Shown in pieces: positions 7,914 to 16,163 of a DNA stretch of 64,000 nt (its first letter is position 1; every line of letters starts with the position of its first letter). The translations under genes and the position numbers were made by a program. The notes beneath the pieces were generated by a model, which was not told the origin of the DNA, ran no database searches, and saw nothing but the letters and a program-made list of their open reading frames with translations. Source of the DNA: Paenibacillus radicibacter. GTDB lineage: Bacteria; Bacillota; Bacilli; Paenibacillales; NBRC-103111. The stretch covers positions 124,001 to 188,000 of the forward strand of contig NZ_JANQBC010000003.1 in NCBI RefSeq assembly GCF_024721995.1. Reading direction: 5' to 3'.

Positions 7914-9044
7914 TTACCAGTAGGTATGAAGTCCTTTTTCCATACGAATAAGTGCCTCCATATAATAATAGTCGCCCCAAATCATATAATCGTCTGGCCC
8001 ACGATTGCCACGCACATGATAGGAACCATGCTGCAATAGCCCTTCGGCATCTGGCATCTTCATAGTTGAATAGTCCCGAACGAGCGATTCCATCGTCTTC
8101 TGAAGAGCGTCCTTAAAGTAGCTATAATCTGCGTCTTCCTCCCCAATGATCGCTAGCAATTCAATTAAACCACACGCTGTAATGGCTGATGCAGAGCTAT
8201 CTCTTGGTGTATCTACTGTAATCGGTGCATCGAAATCCCAATAAGCGATATGATCCTCTGGCAAATGGTCGATGAAGTAACGAGCAAGCTGCTTCGACGT
8301 TTCCAAGAAGCGTTCGTCCTTCGTGTAACGATAGCTAAGGGCAAATCCGTATACCCCCCAGCTTTGCCCACGCGTCCATGTCGAGCCATCTTGGTACCCT
8401 TGATGCGTACCGCCACGAAGCGCATTGCCGCTTTGCTGATCAAAGTAAAAGGTATGGTACGAAGAACCATCTCCACGAACAAGGTAACGACGACTCATCA
8501 GGGCATGTGCATGCGCAACTTCATAATAATGTGGGTCGCCTGTTTGCTCGTATGCCCAATACAGAAGCGGCAGATTCAGCAGACAGTCGATAATGATTCG
8601 TCCACCGTTCTCCGGGTCGCCTTCAACGCCCCATGCTTGAATGACACCGATCTGTGGACGCCAGCGTTCTACCAGACGTTTAGCAGCTTGTAGCCCAAGC
8701 TCACGCGCTTCCCTACTACCCGTTACACGCCACTGTGCAATCGCAGACAACGAATATAAGAAGCCAATATCATGATGATCTAGGCTGATATGTTGATCCA
8801 TTCGGTTCTTGTAATTCGCAAGCTGACTTTCTGCATACGCCTTAAAGTATGTGTCGCCCCCGTATTCATAAGAGAGCCACATCATCCCGGTATAGAAGCC
8901 CTCGATCCAATCTTCATTCACTCCCCACTCATAGCGCTGATTCTCGGTAATGTGGGGGAATAGACCTTCATACTTCATCATATTCGTTTTAACCTTTAAC
9001 ATCGCATCCTCAATTGCAGCGCTCCACATTGTGCCCATTTTCAT
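7914..9044 (-). CDS. Glycoside hydrolase family 88 (unsaturated glucuronyl/uronyl hydrolase)
   Basis: 376 residues covering a whole (alpha/alpha)6 barrel. Motifs of GH88: YEWGVNEDWIEGFYTGMMWL, DHHDIGFLYSLS with a probable catalytic Asp, RIIIDCLLNLPLLYWA with the second Asp, RGGTHQGYQDGSTWTRGQSWGVYG, and RDSSASAITACGLIEL. Such enzymes remove the unsaturated uronic acid left at the end of oligosaccharides by polysaccharide lyases, by hydration. No signal peptide, so it acts on imported oligosaccharides in the cytoplasm. The DUF2264 gene lies upstream on the same strand, separated by repeat element copy A. Exact substrate unknown. Confidence 0.9.
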   Translation of the reverse strand: MKMGTMWSAAIEDAMLKVKTNMMKYEGLFPHITENQRYEWGVNEDWIEGFYTGMMWLSYEYGGDTYFKAYAESQLANYKNRMDQHISLDHHDIGFLYSLSAIAQWRVTGSREARELGLQAAKRLVERWRPQIGVIQAWGVEGDPENGGRIIIDCLLNLPLLYWAYEQTGDPHYYEVAHAHALMSRRYLVRGDGSSYHTFYFDQQSGNALRGGTHQGYQDGSTWTRGQSWGVYGFALSYRYTKDERFLETSKQLARYFIDHLPEDHIAYWDFDAPITVDTPRDSSASAITACGLIELLAIIGEEDADYSYFKDALQKTMESLVRDYSTMKMPDAEGLLQHGSYHVRGNRGPDDYMIWGDYYYMEALIRMEKGLHTYW

Positions 9045-9060
9045 TTAGCTCCTTTGGACT

Positions 9061-9245
9061 GTGTTTAAAAAGTTTGGACACTACAGAGAAAAAAGCACTT
9101 CCGGTCGCTGTCGAAATCGTGAATTTTGATTTGGTCTAATGGTATTTTCACGATTTCAAAGGCGATACAACTTTTCCATAGGAAAAGTACATCGAAAGCA
9201 TCCTACAGTACATTTTTTCTCTTCCGTTTAACTTTTTGCACACAC
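9061..9245. repeat. Dispersed inverted-repeat element, copy A
   Basis: About 185 bases bounded by imperfect terminal inverted repeats (GTGTTTAAAAAGTTT at the left, AACTTTTTGCACAC at the right; AGAGAAAAAA lies just inside each). Inside are a long hairpin (GAAATCGTGAA with TTTCACGATTTC) and a perfect small one (ACTTTTCC-ATA-GGAAAAGT). The 20-mer TTTCACGATTTCAAAGGCGA at 9146-9165 is identical in copies B and C. It fills the gap between the DUF2264 stop codon and the GH88 gene. No coding capacity. Confidence 0.8.
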
Positions 9246-9250
9246 TCTTT

Positions 9251-11140
9251 CTAGTAAGTAGTGGTATCAATAAGAGATAATTGCTTCGTATAAACTCGAT
9301 CGTCTATTACATATTCCAAATGAAGTGTATCGCTTTCCCTACTTACTTCAGGAACTTGGCTACACTTCACATCATTCACTTCACTTGTCGTTGAACCGAA
9401 TACGGCACAGATTAGTAAGTGTTCACCCGGCTCTAAGCTCCCAGTTAGGGTTGGCAGCGCCGTACGAGGATAAAGTACATTCGTATTCGGATACGGGTAG
9501 ATCATCTGTCCGTTACGTTCCCCAAGCAAATTCACTAACCCACTTGTTCCTTGCTTAAATCTCGCGATAGCGTAATCACCTGCCACATTCACACACGCTT
9601 CCTCATCAACTGTAAAATCTGTCGGTCGACTGACAGCGAAGCCGCCTTCTGCTGTATCCAGTGGTCGCTTTGTCTGAATCTGATGGACACGTACATGCCA
9701 CATACCTGCGGGAATAAGCCACGTATGCACATCAACATCATGCCAAGGCTTCCAGTAGGTATAGGCATAATCTTCAGTGACCTCAAACGCTTCAACCTTG
9801 CGCCTTACACGATACATCTCATCACGCTCAGCAAGTGCGAGCATCGAGTCATAAGCACCTTCGTACAGGCCATAGCTGCCTTTCGGACAACTAAATCCGA
9901 ATAGGGTTGAATAGGCGAATTTCGCATACTTTGCAGCATTATGCGCCATATCGAAATTCGCAAGTTGACCGGCTGTTAAGGCGACAGCATGTGTATTCCC
10001 CTCTGGACGATGCAAGAGCATTCGTGCATGTGGCTGCACCGACAAAGCGTCTAACTCTGGCATCTCTTCTTCCTCCACTACCCAGAATGGGTGATCATCT
10101 GGAAGTGCCAAGAGCAAGAACGCTTTATAAGCCCAGTACGGTGAACCGGGTGCATTGTAATTCTCAGCCATGATGAGATTCGGATATGTATAACCAATAG
10201 ATAATAATCCTGCTTTATCAAAAATATGCTGACTAAACCACCAGCGTAAATGTCGCATAATCATGCCCTTCATGACGCCAAGCGAGTATACTTCCACGCC
10301 TGCATACACCAGTGCACACCAGAACGATCCTTGCGCAAACCGATACGTTAGGCTGCGTCCGAACGGAATGGAGCTACCGTCTTCAGCGAACCAGTACATA
10401 TACTGCTGCGCATACTGCTTTGCACGTTCCCGATATTTATGCGCACGTACGGGATCATCCTGTTCATTCAATTGCGCATAGATCAGCGTGTAGAACTGCA
10501 TTGCAAAAGCAATATAGTAATCTCGTTGATCAGTCTTTCCATCTGAATACCAACCGTCGGACAAGTAGTAGGTATCCAACTGATTCAGATACTCTTCCAT
10601 CTTTTCTTGATTGTGCGGCATTCCAACCCGCTTGAAACCGAGATTCACAAGAATCGTGAACATGAGCCAGTTATTCGGATTTTGCGGCGCAACATTCACT
10701 TGATCGAGCCAGCGATGGACATTCCATTTCTGCTCATCTGTCAGCGGATGCCAGATTTGATCTGGCGCAAGTGCTAACGCGAGTCCGATTGCTGCCATCT
10801 CCACCATACGCTGATCTTTTTTGTCAAAACTGCCCCAATATTCTTCATGGTTCGGATCAGTTCCATGAACCAACCCTTCCACGTAGTACGCCCACAGGTC
10901 ACTCTCTCCACCCCCATGTGCAAGTGGTGCGAGCCCCCATAAAGGTCTTGCGAATGCTTCCATTCTTTCAATTGATTTATTGTAAACCGCTCCCGTGGCA
11001 CCTAGATCCAGCCCACTTTTACCCGGTGTAAAATAAGAGGCTAGCGGTGCTAACGACTCGTTCACGAGTTGCTGTAAGTCCTTCTTCGTTCGAATCGATC
11101 CCATATGAACTTTCGAGTACGTATCATTCATGTTGATCAT
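9251..11140 (-). CDS. DUF2264 domain protein
   Basis: 629 residues. The N-terminal 370 or so match the DUF2264 pattern, an (alpha/alpha)6-type fold rich in W, Y and G (PLWGLAPLAHGGGE, PNNWLMFTILVNLGFKR, YLSDGWYSDGKTDQRDYYIAFAMQFY, DGSSIPFGRSLTYRFAQGSFW). The C-terminal part looks beta-rich. DUF2264 proteins often sit in gene clusters for plant or uronic-acid polysaccharide use, and this one precedes a GH88 gene, so a role in the same breakdown is likely, but the reaction is unknown. No signal peptide. M4 (ATG) is an alternative start near the same ribosome binding site. Confidence 0.85.
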   Translation of the reverse strand: MINMNDTYSKVHMGSIRTKKDLQQLVNESLAPLASYFTPGKSGLDLGATGAVYNKSIERMEAFARPLWGLAPLAHGGGESDLWAYYVEGLVHGTDPNHEEYWGSFDKKDQRMVEMAAIGLALALAPDQIWHPLTDEQKWNVHRWLDQVNVAPQNPNNWLMFTILVNLGFKRVGMPHNQEKMEEYLNQLDTYYLSDGWYSDGKTDQRDYYIAFAMQFYTLIYAQLNEQDDPVRAHKYRERAKQYAQQYMYWFAEDGSSIPFGRSLTYRFAQGSFWCALVYAGVEVYSLGVMKGMIMRHLRWWFSQHIFDKAGLLSIGYTYPNLIMAENYNAPGSPYWAYKAFLLLALPDDHPFWVVEEEEMPELDALSVQPHARMLLHRPEGNTHAVALTAGQLANFDMAHNAAKYAKFAYSTLFGFSCPKGSYGLYEGAYDSMLALAERDEMYRVRRKVEAFEVTEDYAYTYWKPWHDVDVHTWLIPAGMWHVRVHQIQTKRPLDTAEGGFAVSRPTDFTVDEEACVNVAGDYAIARFKQGTSGLVNLLGERNGQMIYPYPNTNVLYPRTALPTLTGSLEPGEHLLICAVFGSTTSEVNDVKCSQVPEVSRESDTLHLEYVIDDRVYTKQLSLIDTTTY

Positions 11141-11359
11141 CTCCCTGACAGCTTCATAAACGGCAAGTTCTTATCTAGAAAATTACCGCTTACCAAGGGG
11201 AAAAACAATCAACTATTTTGACTGATCCGAGACATAATGGTTCTCGTAAAAAATCATTTTTTGCTATAAAAAAATAAATCGGTGCAACATATTGGACACA
11301 TTTACCGTTTGTAAGGGTGCAAATCAAAAAAAATGAGTGAACTAACAGGGGGAATCATC

Positions 11360-12196
11360 ATGAAGAAGAAATCCAAAGTATTATTAGCAGCATCTCTAGC
11401 TGCAGCAGTAAGCATCGTACCGGTAGCAGCAAGTGCATCCTCTATAGCTGATAAGGTTGAGGCGTTCTTGAACTCTAAACTTGAAATCTCTCTAAACGGA
11501 GCTAAACAATCTCTTGCACCACTTACATATGACGGAAAAACATACTTACCACTTCGCGACCTTGCTGACAAAATGGGCTTTGGTGTCGAGTGGAATGAGG
11601 AAAAGCAATCCATCAACTTAACGAAAGCACAAGCTGACCTTTCCCTATCCACTAGTGGAATCATGACATCTCTTACGAAGAACGAAGGCCACTACACAGC
11701 TGAAATCACAGGCCAAGGTCTTGGTGAGAAAGGTCTTAACAACGTAAAACTTACAGTAGATGCTTCCACGGAAATCATCGACCTTGTAAACGGTAAAGCT
11801 CTTAAACTTGAAGATCTTCACGAAGGATATAAAGTTACAGCATTCTATGGTGAGCGCCTAACGAAGAGCTTGCCGCCGGTGGGTCACGCTAGCAAATTGT
11901 TCGTAACAAAACAAACCGTTCCTGTTCACGGAACGATTGATAAAACAGCTCATCCAATGGATACTTTCATTTTCCAAGTATATGTTAACGGTCTAGGTGA
12001 CAAAGAAGTTGGCAACGACATGATCCTAACTGTAGACAGCTACACGCGCATCATGACAGCTGACGGTACACCGGTTGATGCTAACGATCTTAAAGACGGC
12101 ATGAAAATCAGCGGTTACTATGGCCCTGCTGTTATGCTAAGTCTTCCTGGCATGAGCACAGCTGACACATTGATCGTTGAATTGCCTGCTAAGTAA
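11360..12196 (+). CDS. Secreted stalk-domain (copper amine oxidase N-terminal-like) protein
   Basis: 278 residues with a clear signal peptide (MKKKSKVLLAASLAAAVSIVPVAASA). Next comes one copy of the 'copper amine oxidase N-terminal' or stalk domain: ISLNGAKQSLAPLTYDGKTYLPLRDLADKMGFGVEW. Two similar beta-rich segments follow, each with a VDS/STxIxxxxG pattern, a 'DG/EGMKxxxxYG' turn and an LP ending (about 95-175 and 180-278), suggesting an internal repeat. There is no catalytic oxidase domain. These domains are common in Paenibacillus surface proteins. AGGGGGA six bases before ATG 11360 decides the start. Confidence 0.85.
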   Translation: MKKKSKVLLAASLAAAVSIVPVAASASSIADKVEAFLNSKLEISLNGAKQSLAPLTYDGKTYLPLRDLADKMGFGVEWNEEKQSINLTKAQADLSLSTSGIMTSLTKNEGHYTAEITGQGLGEKGLNNVKLTVDASTEIIDLVNGKALKLEDLHEGYKVTAFYGERLTKSLPPVGHASKLFVTKQTVPVHGTIDKTAHPMDTFIFQVYVNGLGDKEVGNDMILTVDSYTRIMTADGTPVDANDLKDGMKISGYYGPAVMLSLPGMSTADTLIVELPAK

Positions 12197-12222
12197 TTCT
12201 GCGAATTGATATGATATAACAA

Positions 12223-12277
12223 GAGGGGCGATCCTGAGGTTAGAATATAACCTTCAGAGATCGCCCCTTAACTTTTT
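12223..12277. terminator. Terminator between stalk-domain gene and trhA
   Basis: AGGGGCGATC plus CTGAGGTTA pair with TAACCTTCAG plus GATCGCCCCT around a small bulge and a short loop, followed by TTAACTTTTT. It serves the plus-strand gene and probably the convergent trhA. Confidence 0.8.
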
Positions 12278-12293
12278 AAACTAAGACTATACA

Positions 12294-12947
12294 TTAAGTA
12301 ATCTGTAACGGAAGAACGTAGTTAAACATCATGAAGAAGTGTGCAATTGCCCCTGCCAGTACGAACAGATGCCATACCGCATGATGAAACGGGAAGCCGC
12401 GCCATACATAGAACACCGTACCTAATGTGTACAAGACACCACCAACAACAAGCAGGATGATACCACCTTGCGGCAATTTCGCAACAAGCGGATTCCACGC
12501 TGCGATCATGAGCCAACCCATGATGATATAGAATAACGTTGACATGAACAGGAATCTCTTCGTGAAGAAGAGCTTAAACACGATCCCGCCAATCGCAATC
12601 CCCCAGATAATCCCGAACAACGTCCATCCGAGCGTTCCTTTTAGAACGACGAACATGAAAGGTGTGTATGTGCCTGCGATAAACAAGTAGATCGAAGAAT
12701 GGTCACAGAACTCGAACCAATCTTTCACCTTACCTTCTGGAAAACTGTGAACCAGCGTGGAAGAGACGAACAGTAGAATCATTGTCGTTCCATAAATTGA
12801 GAAACTCACAACATGCCAAGCCGTACCGTTAATACTGGAAAATACAACGAGCAAGACGAGCGCTGCTATGCTTAGTAATGCGCCAATTCCGTGTGTAATG
12901 GCATTCGCAATTTCTTCTTTTGGACTATACGTATGGGTGTTAGCCAT
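12294..12947 (-). CDS. trhA: Hemolysin III family (TrhA/PAQR) membrane protein
   Basis: 217 residues, seven predicted membrane helices. Family motifs are present: EEIANAITHGIGA in helix 1, SSTLVHSF, FCDHSSIYLFIAGTYTPF, and FPFHHAVWHLFVLAGAIAHFF near the end; the conserved histidines, Ser and Asp form the PAQR metal site. Bacterial members have been linked to membrane fluidity control rather than to true haemolysis. The gene appears to stand alone, with divergent spacing to the plus-strand paralogue pair. Confidence 0.92.
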   Translation of the reverse strand: MANTHTYSPKEEIANAITHGIGALLSIAALVLLVVFSSINGTAWHVVSFSIYGTTMILLFVSSTLVHSFPEGKVKDWFEFCDHSSIYLFIAGTYTPFMFVVLKGTLGWTLFGIIWGIAIGGIVFKLFFTKRFLFMSTLFYIIMGWLMIAAWNPLVAKLPQGGIILLVVGGVLYTLGTVFYVWRGFPFHHAVWHLFVLAGAIAHFFMMFNYVLPLQIT

Positions 12948-13098
12948 GTGTAACCACCCCTTTCCATGATCATGCTCTCTATTATATCATATCTGTTTGA
13001 ACACTTTTTCACAATCATTCTCGTTGTTCAGTCGGATACCCTATTTGCATATCTTAAAGTAGATGTAATCGCTCATTTTACACCTGTTTTTAATCCAT

Positions 13099-13126
13099 AC
13101 GTTTCGCAATAGCTTGGCATATCCTA
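13099..13126 (+). promoter_or_regulatory. Candidate sigma-K promoter before the paralogue pair
   Basis: AC at 13099-13100, a 17-base spacer, then CATATCCTA (13118-13126) matches the sigma-K pattern AC-N16/17-CATANNNTA of late mother-cell sporulation genes. It lies 30 bases before the first start codon, a plausible distance. Confidence 0.5.
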
Positions 13127-13155
13127 TTATATGCATAACGAGAGAAGGGTGAATG

Positions 13156-13689
13156 ATGCCGAATAATTTCATTTTTAACGTCACGGGTAATCCGCTATAT
13201 ACCCAATTAACGAATACGTACACGACCCCGGGTATCGAGTCGTTTGCACAGAGTGATGCTGCCAAATCCGGTGCACTATATACCCTTACCTCAGGCAGTG
13301 TTAGTGTAACTGCCTCCAACAGCTTACTTCTCCAAGTTGCCAATCCGAGCGGAAGCGGTGTTACGATGTATGTATGGCGCGTAACAGGAGGCGTATCAGC
13401 AGCTAATACGATTTCACTTTATTCAGGGGGAACGGTTACAGGCGGCACGACACCAGCTCCTTTTAATATGAATCTAGGTAGTACCAATATAAGTGCAATG
13501 ACAACAAGAAATGCAATCGGAACCATCGGTGGCTCTCCTGTACAGTTCACATCTGTGTTACTTGCTGCGGGATATTACGAAATTGGTTTTAATGGAGCAC
13601 TCATTGTTCCCCCGAACCGAACGCTAACCGTAACCATTGGCACAGGTGCACTTACAGCTTCCGCCAATATCTCTTGGTATGAATTCTAA
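13156..13689 (+). CDS. Unknown protein, first of two tandem paralogues (possible spore-surface protein)
   Basis: 177 residues, no signal peptide, poor in charged residues and rich in Thr, Ser, Gly and Val, with many short beta-like stretches. It aligns end to end with the next gene: NxFxF at the start, PxYxxLxNTYxTPGI, xITGG, SGGTxT, STNxSAMTxR, YExxxxGxxIVP, and SWYEF at the C-terminus. I do not recognise the family. A second ATG at 13156 aligns exactly with the paralogue's start, so I use it rather than 13153. AGAAGGGTGA precedes it. The sigma-K-like promoter upstream and the composition suggest a spore coat or exosporium protein; that is inference. Confidence 0.75.
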   Translation: MPNNFIFNVTGNPLYTQLTNTYTTPGIESFAQSDAAKSGALYTLTSGSVSVTASNSLLLQVANPSGSGVTMYVWRVTGGVSAANTISLYSGGTVTGGTTPAPFNMNLGSTNISAMTTRNAIGTIGGSPVQFTSVLLAAGYYEIGFNGALIVPPNRTLTVTIGTGALTASANISWYEF

Positions 13690-13714
13690 TCCACGAAAAA
13701 GCAGGTGACCCGCG

Positions 13715-14290
13715 ATGACAAATAAATTCGTATTTGATATTCAGACACATCCCGTCTATTCCCGATTAGTCAATACGTACAAAACTCCAGGAATCATCGC
13801 TCCACCTGAAACAAGTGCGAGCAAGGCTGGTAATTTGTATATCACAACGGCAACAACCTCCGCATCACTTGGTTTGCTAGGCGGATCGGTTTCTATCGCT
13901 ATTCAAATAACGAATTCCACAGCCAAGAGTGTATATATTTCCGCGATTACAGGTGGTCTTGGTGTATCCCTCAACTTACTATCTTCTTTAACAGGCACTA
14001 CAAACATCATTTCCGGTGGAACCCTAACCACTCCCACAACTTTAATACCAACTAATGCGAACTTCAGCAGCACGAATACAAGCGCGATGACCGTTCGGTC
14101 CTCCACTGCGGCAGTTACGGGAGGAACTACTTTCTGGGCTATGCCATTAAATGGGGGAATATTTGAAACCAACTATACCGGCAGCATCATCGTACCGAAT
14201 ACTAAATCCATTACCGTTACACTATCGGGTTCCTTGACTGTTGCAGGCATACTTAGCACAACACTTAACGTCAGCTGGTGGGAAATCTAA
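13715..14290 (+). CDS. Unknown protein, second tandem paralogue
   Basis: 191 residues, starting MTNKFVFDIQTHPVYSRL and ending LNVSWWEI, a paralogue of the preceding gene but diverged. It has a few extra residues in the middle (around SLNLLSSLTGTTN) that account for the greater length. It has the same features: low charge, Thr/Ser/Gly/Ile-rich, beta-like, no signal peptide. GCAGGTGA seven bases before the ATG and a 25-base gap to its neighbour indicate one transcript. A terminator follows. Function unknown; whatever holds for the first paralogue likely holds here. Confidence 0.75.
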   Translation: MTNKFVFDIQTHPVYSRLVNTYKTPGIIAPPETSASKAGNLYITTATTSASLGLLGGSVSIAIQITNSTAKSVYISAITGGLGVSLNLLSSLTGTTNIISGGTLTTPTTLIPTNANFSSTNTSAMTVRSSTAAVTGGTTFWAMPLNGGIFETNYTGSIIVPNTKSITVTLSGSLTVAGILSTTLNVSWWEI

Positions 14291-14291
14291 C

Positions 14292-14340
14292 AAGAGGGCT
14301 GCCCGTCATCTCTTATCGATGAATGGACAACCCTCTTATT
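14292..14340. terminator. Terminator after the paralogue pair
   Basis: AAGAGGGCTGCCC pairs with GGACAACCCTCTT over 13 positions including G-T pairs, followed by ATTAATTT. It lies between convergent genes. Confidence 0.7.
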
Positions 14341-14352
14341 AATTTCATTAAA

Positions 14353-14814
14353 TTATTGCATTGGAATATCGAGTACCATCACGGTCTCACCGCAATCTTC
14401 CTCACCGTTAACTTCGAAACCAAACTTCTCATACAGCTTCTGCGCCGCACAATTATCATGATGAATGCTGAGATAAATCCGCGTACATCCGTATAACTGA
14501 ATCATGCGATCGATCAACATCGGAATAAAGGCTTTAGCATACCCTTTTCCTTGAAAATGTGCGTCAATCATCAATCGATCCAGCCAAATGTTGCCCGTTG
14601 TAAGATCTGTTCCATGCATGGCATACCCAACGAGGGTTTCTTCATCATACATAGCAACAGATATCCACTGCGGTTCATACATCGACTCCGCCAAAGAGAA
14701 CGCATTGCTTTCAATATAAGTCAGTTGTGCTTCATCAACACTTAGCCCAGCTACTTCCCGCCAATTATGAGCGGTCACTTCAAGAAGCTGTAATTTCCCC
14801 TTACCTAGCAGCAT
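14353..14814 (-). CDS. GNAT acetyltransferase, BltD-like (spermidine/diamine type)
   Basis: 153 residues. QLTYIESNAFSLAES, NIWLDRLMIDAHFQGKGYAK and CTRIYLSIHHDNCAAQKLY follow the order and wording of B. subtilis BltD, the spermidine/spermine acetyltransferase. The GKGYAK loop binds acetyl-CoA. It starts one base after the stop codon of an MFS efflux gene (TAAGATG), with AAGGAG in the end of that gene. In B. subtilis bltD is in an operon with the efflux pump gene blt, which supports acetylation of polyamines or similar amines. The match is from memory of the family and the substrate is inferred. Confidence 0.82.
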   Translation of the reverse strand: MLLGKGKLQLLEVTAHNWREVAGLSVDEAQLTYIESNAFSLAESMYEPQWISVAMYDEETLVGYAMHGTDLTTGNIWLDRLMIDAHFQGKGYAKAFIPMLIDRMIQLYGCTRIYLSIHHDNCAAQKLYEKFGFEVNGEEDCGETVMVLDIPMQ

Positions 14815-14815
14815 C

Positions 14816-16033
14816 TTATCGTACTCCTTGCCACTTCGGCAGCTTCCATTTCAGTACCGCTGAAAGAATCGCAACTACGATCAGAATCGCCGTACTTACT
14901 GCAATCACTGCTGTTGGAACTTCCATGAAGTCAGTCAGCACACCACCAATGAGCGGACCTAGAATGATCCCCACTGCGTGGAACATATTAAACAGCGCAT
15001 AGGCAGCTCCATAACCACCCTGCTCATCTTGATCGACCAAGATTCCGAGCGTTGCAAGCGTTGGTGATAATGTGAAACCAATTAATGCACCTACAACCGC
15101 TGCACTTGCTAACACTTGCCATAATGTTGAGGAGAATACGAGTAAGGGTAACGATAGTGCTAAGCACCCAATTCCGATAAGCATTATGATGAAAGGATTG
15201 CGTTTACCTGCTAGCGTTCCGGCAATTGGTGCACTAAGTCCGTAAGTAAGTGTCATCGCTCCGAACACAAAGCCGATCATTGCAGGGCTAAATTCAAATT
15301 TAGCATCTAAGAACACCGGTAAGACAGGCTCTAACAACGTCATCGATATTTCCGCAAGCAATATCACACAAGCAATAAAGACGACCGATTTATTACGTAG
15401 TAGATGGAAGGTCCCCATGCTTTCTTCCTTCTCCCGCAGCGGTTCCTTCATAAAGAATACGACGAGTAAAGCTGTAAGCAGCGTAAGTCCTCCCGTAAAG
15501 AAGAATGGCAGCTTCGTTCCGCCGTATTCGAACAACCATCCACCTAGCGGCGCACCCATTAGTGATCCCGTCGAAATCCCTGTGAGCGCCATCCCCATCG
15601 CTGTTCCTCGCATTGTTCCTGGAAAAATATCTGCCAAGAACGCGAGTGCCGCCGTCCATGTTGCAGCTGCTGCAATCCCTTGGACAAACCGTGCCACGAT
15701 TAGCATAAGCATCGTTTCGGCATAAGCGAACATAATTGTCGAGATCGCCATCCCAATCAATCCAATAATAATCGGCGTACGTCTGCCGATTTTATCGCAT
15801 AAAGGTCCGAAGAAAGGTGTTGCAAGAAACAAGGCAACTGCATAGCTGGCAAAGAGCACACCTAACATCGTTGCTGAAGGACTTAACATTTTTTCAAAGT
15901 GAGGAATAATTGGTATGACAATGCTGTAAAGCAGCATGTCGATAAATAAAATCGCAATTACAAGGCATAACCCGAGCAGCTGTGTGCGACTCATTTTAAA
16001 GCCTGTTTTTTCTTTGTTCTGACTGACTGACAT
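14816..16033 (-). CDS. MFS drug/amine efflux transporter (DHA1, Tet/VMAT-like)
   Basis: 405 residues, twelve membrane segments. DHA1 proton-antiporter motifs: FIDMLLYSIVIPIIPHF in helix 1 with the conserved Asp, GPLCDKIGRRTPIIIGL (motif A), RFVQGIAAAATWTAALAFLADIFPG (motif B region) and GAPLGGWLFEYGG (motif C). The sequence is closer in style to tetracycline and vesicular amine transporters than to Bmr. Co-transcription with a BltD-like acetyltransferase suggests export of amines or cationic drugs. A 24-bp perfect dyad lies 27 bases upstream of the start, a likely repressor site. GAGGTGA precedes the ATG. Confidence 0.88.
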   Translation of the reverse strand: MSVSQNKEKTGFKMSRTQLLGLCLVIAILFIDMLLYSIVIPIIPHFEKMLSPSATMLGVLFASYAVALFLATPFFGPLCDKIGRRTPIIIGLIGMAISTIMFAYAETMLMLIVARFVQGIAAAATWTAALAFLADIFPGTMRGTAMGMALTGISTGSLMGAPLGGWLFEYGGTKLPFFFTGGLTLLTALLVVFFMKEPLREKEESMGTFHLLRNKSVVFIACVILLAEISMTLLEPVLPVFLDAKFEFSPAMIGFVFGAMTLTYGLSAPIAGTLAGKRNPFIIMLIGIGCLALSLPLLVFSSTLWQVLASAAVVGALIGFTLSPTLATLGILVDQDEQGGYGAAYALFNMFHAVGIILGPLIGGVLTDFMEVPTAVIAVSTAILIVVAILSAVLKWKLPKWQGVR

Positions 16034-16059
16034 GTTTTCACCTCTAGAATCGTTCCTGT

Positions 16060-16083
16060 AAACTATTTAAACAAAAATAGTTT
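16060..16083 (-). promoter_or_regulatory. Candidate operator of the efflux/acetyltransferase operon
   Basis: AAACTATTT-N6-AAATAGTTT: two perfect 9-base arms in front of the MFS gene. Symmetry and size fit a TetR, MarR or MerR-type regulator, but no regulator gene is adjacent. Confidence 0.45.
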
Positions 16084-16163
16084 TATCAGTTAAAGGCTCA
16101 TTTTACCCTATGATTGCTAAATAAATCAATACATGATTCGCCAAAAGTAACAGATTTCACGAA

